Shown here: positions 12,814 through 16,769 of the stretch, piece after piece
Layout: the number at the start of each line of letters is the position of its first letter
Numbering within the stretch: position 1 is the first letter of the stretch
Source: Thermoanaerobaculia bacterium
GTDB lineage: Bacteria; Acidobacteriota; Thermoanaerobaculia; UBA5066
Direction: 5' to 3'
NCBI GenBank assembly: GCA_017999215.1
Contig: JAGOBQ010000027.1
Span: forward strand, 1 to 16,769
Length of the DNA: 16,769 bases
Made by a program: the position numbers and the translations under genes
Notes under the pieces: generated by a model
The model's database searches: none
Seen by the model: only the letters and a program-made list of their open reading frames with translations
What the model was told of the DNA's origin: nothing

Positions 12814-13724
12814 GCGCCCTCCGGCCGGGAGGCCCGCCAGGCCGCGAAGAGGCGGGGCGCCTCGTCGACGAAGCCGGCGTGGCGGGGGGTCCACCCGAGC
12901 CGCCGAACCGCCTTCCACGACGCGACGTGCTGGTTCAGGGCGAGGCCGGTCGCGAACGGGCCCATCGCGGCGACCGCCTGCTCGACCGGCATGTGCTCGA
13001 CTCGCCCATCCGCCCCCGCGGCGCGGCTCGCGGCGCGGGCGCAGTCGAGGACGGTGGCCCGGCTCCGGTCCGTCGCGTTCAGCACCTCGCCGCCGAGACC
13101 CGATTCCGCGGCCCGGACGTAGAGGTCCGCGAGGTCGTCGCGGTGGACCATCGCCCAACGGTTCTCGCCGTCTCCCACGATCCGGGCGGCGCCGTCCCGC
13201 GCGGCGCTCTCGAACCACGCGGCGGTGAGGCTCCCTCCGCCTCCGTAGACGCATCCGGGCCGGATCACGATCGTCCGCAGCCCGGCGCCATTCCACGAGA
13301 GGACCGCGGCGTCGACGGCCGGCCGAGGGGCGGAGAACGTGGGCGGGTCGAGCGGGGTCGACTCGTCGACCGCGGCCTCGCCCGTGTCCCCGTAGACCCA
13401 GACGCCGCTCGTGGCGAGGAGGACCCGGTCGATTCGATCGCGAGCGGCGTCGCGCAGGGCCCCGAGCGCGGCGCGGTGGAGGTCCCACGAGCGGTCGGAG
13501 GAGTCGACCGCGCAGTGGACCAGGACCGAGCAGCGCCCCGCGACCTCCCGCCAGGCGTCGGGCTCCTCCATCGTGCCGAGGACCGGGACGACCTCTGCCG
13601 CCTCGAGCGACGCGAACTTCCGAGGGTCCCGGACGAGACCACAGGTCTCGTGCCCCGCTCGGGCGAACGCGGCGGCGACGGCCGAGCCGATGTGTCCGGT
13701 GGCTCCGGTGACGAAGACTCTCAT
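12810..13724 (-). CDS. Atypical SDR / NAD-dependent epimerase-like protein
   Basis: A 304-residue extended-SDR protein. The nucleotide-binding loop is GATGHIG (7-13) at the end of the first strand MRVFVTGATG. Further family marks are VLLATSGVWVYG, the strand GLRTIVIRPGCVYGGG, and VHRDDLADLYVRAAE. The catalytic Tyr-x-x-x-Lys pair expected after the SSxxVYG strand is absent (the segment reads APRPAVDAAVLSWNGAG), which places it in the atypical SDRs that often bind NAD(P) without classic dehydrogenase chemistry. ATG 13724 is preceded by GGAGGAGG five bases upstream, the strongest ribosome-binding site on the minus strand. Coupled to the VOC gene by overlap, and 45 bases downstream of the aldo-keto reductase gene, so the three may form an operon. 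The substrate is unknown. Confidence 0.82.
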   Translation of the reverse strand: MRVFVTGATGHIGSAVAAAFARAGHETCGLVRDPRKFASLEAAEVVPVLGTMEEPDAWREVAGRCSVLVHCAVDSSDRSWDLHRAALGALRDAARDRIDRVLLATSGVWVYGDTGEAAVDESTPLDPPTFSAPRPAVDAAVLSWNGAGLRTIVIRPGCVYGGGGSLTAAWFESAARDGAARIVGDGENRWAMVHRDDLADLYVRAAESGLGGEVLNATDRSRATVLDCARAASRAAGADGRVEHMPVEQAVAAMGPFATGLALNQHVASWKAVRRLGWTPRHAGFVDEAPRLFAAWRASRPEGA

Positions 13725-13769
13725 GTGGACCTCCTCCGGGACGGGTCCGGATGATAGGCCGCGCCCGCC

Positions 13770-14771
13770 TCAGCGGGCGGGCGGCGAAAAGGCGAAGCCC
13801 CGGACGGCGTGGGGCCTGTAGGGCTCCTCGAGCGCGGCGGTCTCTTCCGGGGAGAGCGTCAGGTCGAGCGCGGCGAGCGCGTCCTCGAGATGGGCGAGCT
13901 TCGTCGCGCCGACGATCGGCGCGGTCACGCCGGGGCGCGCGAGGAGCCACGCGAGCGCGACCCGGGCCATCGGCACGCCCCGGGCCGTGGCGACGGCGCG
14001 CGTCGCCGCGATCACGTCGGCGTCCGAAGGGTGGTCGTAGAGCTGCCGGGCGTAGTCGTCCGAGGCGGCGCGGGGCGTCGCCTCGTGGTCCGCCGGCGTG
14101 GCGCGCGTCCCGGCGAGGAGGCCCCGGGCGAGCGGGGACCACGGGAGGACGCCGAGCCCCTCCTCGGCGCAGAGCGGGAGCATCTCGCGCTCCTCCTCGC
14201 GGTAGAGGAGGTTGTAGTGGTTCTGCATCGAGACGAAGCGCGGAAAGCCGCGGAGGTCCGAGGTCGCGAGCGCCTTCGCCAGTCGCCAGGCCTCTCCCGA
14301 GCTCGCCCCGACGTAGCGGACCTTTCCCTGGCGAACGAGGAGGTCGAGCGCCTCGAGCGTTTCTGCGATCGGCGTCGCGGGGTCGAAGCGGTGGATCTGG
14401 TAGAGGTCGATCGTCTCGACGCCGAGGCGCCGGAGGCTCGCTTCGCACGCCTGGACGACGTGCTTGCGGGAGAGCCCCGAAAGGTTCGGGCCGCGGCCCA
14501 TCGGGAAGTGGACCTTCGTCGCGATCACGAGCTCGTCGCGGCGCCCCATCTCGCCGAGGAGACGTCCCGTGACCTCCTCGCTCACCCCGAGCGAGTACAT
14601 GTCGGCGGTGTCGAAGAGGTTGATCCCCGCCTCGAGGGCCCGCCGGAAGAAGGGGCGCGCCTCCTCCTCCGGGAGGACCCACGGGCGCCAGCGCGGGTCG
14701 CCGTAGCTCATGCAGCCGAGCGCGAGGCGGGAGACGACGAGGCCGGTGCGGCCGAGGTTCGTGTACTTCAT
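13770..14771 (-). CDS. Aldo-keto reductase (YajO/Tas-like)
   Basis: A 333-residue NADPH-dependent aldo-keto reductase with the usual (beta/alpha)8 layout. The catalytic tetrad is complete: Asp54 and Tyr59 (FDTADMYSLGVSEE), Lys86 (IATKVHF) and His127 (YQIHRFD). The N-terminus MKYTNLGRTGLVVSRLALGCM and the C-terminal LARPGVTAPIVGATKLAHLEDAL with cofactor-binding contacts are typical of the AKR11-13-like bacterial group. It would reduce an aldehyde or ketone sugar or metabolite to an alcohol. It starts at an ATG with no strong ribosome-binding site. A hairpin CGCCCGC/GCGGGCG (13762-13768 / 13773-13779) has its own stop codon in the loop. It could in principle handle aldehydes from the microcompartment, but nothing in sequence ties it to that locus. 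Confidence 0.9.
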   Translation of the reverse strand: MKYTNLGRTGLVVSRLALGCMSYGDPRWRPWVLPEEEARPFFRRALEAGINLFDTADMYSLGVSEEVTGRLLGEMGRRDELVIATKVHFPMGRGPNLSGLSRKHVVQACEASLRRLGVETIDLYQIHRFDPATPIAETLEALDLLVRQGKVRYVGASSGEAWRLAKALATSDLRGFPRFVSMQNHYNLLYREEEREMLPLCAEEGLGVLPWSPLARGLLAGTRATPADHEATPRAASDDYARQLYDHPSDADVIAATRAVATARGVPMARVALAWLLARPGVTAPIVGATKLAHLEDALAALDLTLSPEETAALEEPYRPHAVRGFAFSPPAR

Positions 14772-14849
14772 GTCGCGTCCGTCCCGCCGATCCTCGCACG
14801 TCGCCGGCTCTCCGGTCCCGGACGCCTCCAGGAGGGGAGCCGAAAGACC

Positions 14850-14877
14850 CGAAAGGCCCGCTGGCGCGGGCCTTTCG
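14850..14877. terminator. Bidirectional-looking intrinsic terminator hairpin
   Basis: CGAAAGGCCCGC (14850-14861) pairs perfectly over twelve bases with GCGGGCCTTTCG (14866-14877) around TGGC. The A/T triplets at the stem base give a short U-run on either strand (CCTTTCG). It lies 92 bases beyond the stop of the periplasmic binding protein on the minus strand, before the aldo-keto reductase start, and most likely ends that transcript. Confidence 0.6.
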
Positions 14878-14892
14878 ATGGGCTGCCGAAAG

Positions 14893-14916
14893 GGCCTCGT
14901 TCCGTCGGGGTCGATA
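14893..14916 (+). repeat. Direct repeat, copy 1 (echo of the binding-protein 3' end)
   Basis: Twenty-four bases (GGCCTCGTTCCGTCGGGG then TCGATA) matching 14962-14985 with one mismatch. Copy 2 covers the last codons and stop of the substrate-binding protein gene, so this copy appears to be a duplicated fragment of that gene end 69 bases downstream in the intergenic region. Confidence 0.7.
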
Positions 14917-14945
14917 CGGGGAAGGGCCGGAGGCCCGGGTGGGGA

Positions 14946-14973
14946 CTGAACGAGGCGGAGCGGCCTCGTTCAG
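14946..14973. other. Hairpin straddling the stop codon of the binding-protein gene
   Basis: CTGAACGAGGC (14946-14956) is the exact reverse complement of GCCTCGTTCAG (14963-14973), with a six-base loop. On the minus strand the stem contains the TGA of the binding-protein gene. No T-run follows; it may protect the mRNA end or act with the 14850-14877 terminator. Confidence 0.55.
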
Positions 14974-14985
14974 TCGGGGTCGATA
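14962..14985 (+). repeat. Direct repeat, copy 2 (within the binding-protein 3' end)
   Basis: Twenty-three of 24 bases identical to 14893-14916. It includes the codons for the last residues (IDPD) and the stop of the minus-strand substrate-binding protein gene. Confidence 0.7.
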
Positions 14986-16154
14986 TTGGTCACGAAGGCG
15001 ATCTTCCCCGCCTTGAACTGCTTGATCACGACGCTCTTCACCGGGTCGGGGGCCCCGCCCTTGAAGGCGATCCGGCCCGTCACGCCGTCGAAGCTCGCGA
15101 TCTTCGAGAAGGCCTCTCGGACCGCTTCGCGGTCGTTGCCGGTGGCGGTCTCGAGCGCCTGCTTCAGGAGGTAGAGCGTGTCGTAGGTCAGGGCGGCGCC
15201 GTCGTCCGGAATCTCCTTGTCGTACCGGTTCTCGTAGGCCCCGCGGAAGATTCCGACCTTGTCCTCCATGGCGTCCGGGTTGTAGTGGGCGCAGAAGAAC
15301 GCGCCGTCCACCTCCGCGGCGCTCTTGAGGAGCTCGGAGTTCGTCCAGGTGTCGCTGCCGAGGAACGGGGCCTTCACCCCTGCCGCCCGGGCCTGACGGA
15401 TCTGCTCGGGGATCTCCCCGTAGTAGCTCGGGAGGAAGACGACGTCGGGCGCCGCCTCGGCGATCTTCGTCCACTGCGCCGAGAAGTCCTTGTCGCCGGA
15501 GGCGTAGGTCTCGAAAGCGACGACCTGGCCGCCGCGCGCCTCGAACTCCTTCTTCATCAGCTCGGCCTGGCTGCGCGGGGCCTCGGACGCCGGGTTGTAG
15601 AGGACCGCGGCCTTCGTCGCCTTCATGTAGGCCGCCGCGAACTTCGCGAGCGCCGATCCCTGGAAGTCGTCGGTGAAGCAGGTTCGGTAGACCCACTGCC
15701 GCGGCGCTCCGGCATCGTCGATCGTCACGCGGGGGGCGGTCCCCCAGGGTGAGATCAGGAGCGTCTTCTTCTCGGCGGCCACCTGGGCGGCCGGGACCGC
15801 GCCGAGGCTCGCGTTCGGTCCGACGATGGCGAGGACTTTCTCCTGGTCGATGAGGCGCTTCGCCGCCTCCGCCGCCGGCTCGGCCGCCCCCTGGCTGTCC
15901 TCGATGACGAGCCGGAGGAGGTGCTTCGTGCCGGCGACCTCGACGCCGCCGCTCTCGTTGATCTCGGTGACGGCCAGCTCCGCGGCCTTCTTGCAGGCGT
16001 CGCCGATCGCCGAGATGTCCCCGCTCAGCTCGGCGATGACGCCGATCTTGATGTCGGGTCCGCTCTTCCTGCAGGCCGCCTGGGTGAGGAGGGCGCCGCC
16101 GAGGGCCGCGGCGAGCACGAGGGTCGTTCCGGAGATCGCAAAGTCCCGCTTCAT
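14970..16154 (-). CDS. Branched-chain amino acid-type ABC transporter substrate-binding protein
   Basis: A 394-residue periplasmic binding protein of the LivJ/LivK (Peripla_BP_6) type. Residues 1-27 are a signal peptide, and the sequence TQAAC puts Cys28 where a lipoprotein Cys would be; the -3 residue is Gln rather than Leu, so lipidation is uncertain. The mature part begins IKIGVIAELSGDISAIGDACKKAAELAV and continues with LVIEDSQG, VLAIVGPNASLGAVPAAQVA, LISPWGTAPRV and DVVFLPSYYGEIPEQIRQARAAGVKAPFLGSD, the regular two-lobe pattern. It would deliver leucine/isoleucine/valine or a related small ligand (amides, urea, short organic acids) to an ABC permease. No livHMGF genes are adjacent. The ATG at 16154 has no ribosome-binding site, consistent with the promoter only eight bases upstream. 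Confidence 0.9.
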   Translation of the reverse strand: MKRDFAISGTTLVLAAALGGALLTQAACRKSGPDIKIGVIAELSGDISAIGDACKKAAELAVTEINESGGVEVAGTKHLLRLVIEDSQGAAEPAAEAAKRLIDQEKVLAIVGPNASLGAVPAAQVAAEKKTLLISPWGTAPRVTIDDAGAPRQWVYRTCFTDDFQGSALAKFAAAYMKATKAAVLYNPASEAPRSQAELMKKEFEARGGQVVAFETYASGDKDFSAQWTKIAEAAPDVVFLPSYYGEIPEQIRQARAAGVKAPFLGSDTWTNSELLKSAAEVDGAFFCAHYNPDAMEDKVGIFRGAYENRYDKEIPDDGAALTYDTLYLLKQALETATGNDREAVREAFSKIASFDGVTGRIAFKGGAPDPVKSVVIKQFKAGKIAFVTNIDPD

Positions 16155-16329
16155 AGCCGGTAAGCGTATTTCCGGACGGGGGGCGCGGTCAAACGGTCTT
16201 CCATTCTAGAATCCGAAATTCGCCCCGGGGAGGGGCGGCGCGCGCTCGACGGACGTCCGGAAGGAGCCTCGCGGGAGGTGCCCGGAGCGGTCCCGCCGCC
16301 GCCAGGGGAAAGCCGTCGCCGGAGGACCC
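16155..16329. promoter_or_regulatory. Divergent intergenic region between the binding protein and argF
   Basis: Contains the minus-strand promoter candidate at 16163-16192. For argF, TAGAAT at 16207-16212 (inside the palindrome ATTCTAGAAT, 16203-16212) is a possible -10, but no -35 is evident. I do not see a clear ARG-box pair. GGAGG at 16321-16325 is the argF ribosome-binding site, four bases before the ATG. Confidence 0.35.
16163..16192 (-). promoter_or_regulatory. Candidate sigma-70 promoter of the binding-protein gene (near-leaderless)
   Basis: On the minus strand TTGACC (16187-16192) is a good -35, followed by an 18-base spacer and TACGCT (16163-16168) as -10. Only eight bases then separate it from the ATG, so transcription would start at or beside the A of ATG. 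This explains the absence of a ribosome-binding site. Confidence 0.45.
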
Positions 16330-16769
16330 ATGTCGTTCAATCTCAAGAACCGCCACTTCCTGACGATCCACGACTTCACCCCGAAGGAGATCCTCTACCT
16401 CCTCGACCTGGCGCGCGACCTGAAGCGGGCCAAGTACGCGGGGACCGAGGTGAAGCGCCTCGGCGGGAAGAACGTCGCGCTCATCTTCGAGAAGGACTCC
16501 ACCCGAACCCGCTGCGCCTTCGAGGTCGCCTGCTACGACCAGGGGGCGAACGTCACCTACCTCGGCCCCTCCGGCTCCCAGATCGGGAAGAAGGAGACGA
16601 TGAAGGACACGGCGCGGGTCCTCGGGCGGATGTACGACGCCATCGAGTACCGCGGCTACGGCCAGGCGATCGTCGAGGAGCTCGCGAAGTGGGCCGGCGT
16701 CCCCGTCTACAACGGCCTGACCGACGAGTTCCATCCGACGCAGATCCTGGCCGACCTCCTCACGATGCG
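16330..16769 (+). CDS. argF: Ornithine carbamoyltransferase, N-terminal part (3' end outside window)
   Basis: The first 146 residues of ornithine carbamoyltransferase, which joins carbamoyl phosphate and ornithine to give citrulline in arginine synthesis (or runs in reverse in the arginine deiminase pathway). The carbamoyl-phosphate motif is FEKDSTRTRCAFEVACYDQG (STRTR), followed by NVTYLGPSGSQIGKKETMKD, TARVLGRMYDAIEYRGYGQ and GLTDEFHPTQILADLLTM with the HPTQ motif. The sequence is strikingly close to E. coli ArgF/ArgI rather than the shorter-motif Gram-positive type. It starts MSFNLKNRHFLTIHDFTPKE with GGAGG four bases before the ATG. The reading frame is open to the window edge, so the ornithine-binding half is not visible. 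Anabolic versus catabolic role cannot be decided here. Confidence 0.95.
   Translation, partial: MSFNLKNRHFLTIHDFTPKEILYLLDLARDLKRAKYAGTEVKRLGGKNVALIFEKDSTRTRCAFEVACYDQGANVTYLGPSGSQIGKKETMKDTARVLGRMYDAIEYRGYGQAIVEELAKWAGVPVYNGLTDEFHPTQILADLLTM

Noticed and set aside
10369..13122. Long + strand open frame (917 codons) opposite the kinase and SDR genes
   Set aside because: No recognisable domain; composition is that of an antisense shadow, and the minus-strand frames contain complete kinase, VOC and SDR motifs.
12814..15696. Upstream extension of the VOC reading frame to over 1000 codons on the minus strand
   Set aside because: Runs out of frame through the SDR, aldo-keto reductase and binding-protein genes with Arg/Pro/Gly-rich shadow sequence; the real start is GTG 12813 overlapping the SDR stop.
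16203..16212. ATTCTAGAAT palindrome as an arginine-repressor operator for argF
   Set aside because: Too short and lacks the TGAAT-type half sites in paired 18-base boxes; noted only as a possible -10 overlap.

Overview
This is a GC-rich (about 70%) bacterial chromosome segment with strong G/C bias at third codon positions, almost gap-free coding and frequent GTG starts. The codon style and gene mix (LolC/E permease, small monohaem cytochrome, Hanks-type kinase with a membrane anchor, RAYT transposase) suggest an Acidobacteriota- or Myxococcota-like bacterium. That placement is an impression from reading, not a phylogeny.

The centrepiece is a compact bacterial microcompartment (BMC) operon on the + strand at 1109-6339. 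In order it encodes an RpiB-DeoC fusion, a tandem-domain BMC-T, a BMC-H, a BMC-P pentamer protein, a CoA-acylating aldehyde dehydrogenase, a second BMC-T, and two more BMC-P proteins. Genes overlap or lie close together; the widest gaps are about 65-80 nt. The enzyme set matches the 'sugar-phosphate utilising' (SPU) class: DeoC splits 2-deoxyribose-5-phosphate into glyceraldehyde-3-phosphate and acetaldehyde, and the dehydrogenase turns acetaldehyde into acetyl-CoA inside the shell. The shell proteins resemble, from memory, the Haliangium ochraceum set. Two features stand out. Isomerase and aldolase are one polypeptide, and the joint between them looks like an encapsulation peptide with its own in-frame ribosome-binding site and ATG. 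The isomerase domain also has Asp where RpiB enzymes of the E. coli type have the catalytic Cys.

Upstream (1-959) lie the 3' end of a LolC/LolE-type permease gene and a 78-residue monohaem c-type cytochrome. The cytochrome is followed by a credible intrinsic terminator that isolates the BMC operon. Directly downstream of the operon (6356-7438) is a single-gene RAYT (Y1/REP transposase) unit bounded by 29-bp perfect inverted repeats, followed by a HAD-family phosphatase/nucleotidase.

From 8190 to 16154 all genes are on the minus strand. In coordinate order they are an OLD-family ATPase/TOPRIM nuclease, a GNAT acetyltransferase, a Ser/Thr protein kinase with a transmembrane segment, a VOC-fold protein overlapping an atypical NAD(P)-binding SDR, an aldo-keto reductase, and a branched-chain-amino-acid-type periplasmic binding protein. 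The 3' end of the binding-protein gene lies next to a small cluster of hairpins and repeats. The window ends inside argF (ornithine carbamoyltransferase, + strand), divergent from the binding protein.

No stretch longer than 300 bases lacks a gene. The longest gaps are 14772-14969 (terminator and repeats), 16155-16329 (divergent promoter region) and 557-722 (a weak hairpin and the cytochrome ribosome-binding site). I saw no tRNA, rRNA or CRISPR array.
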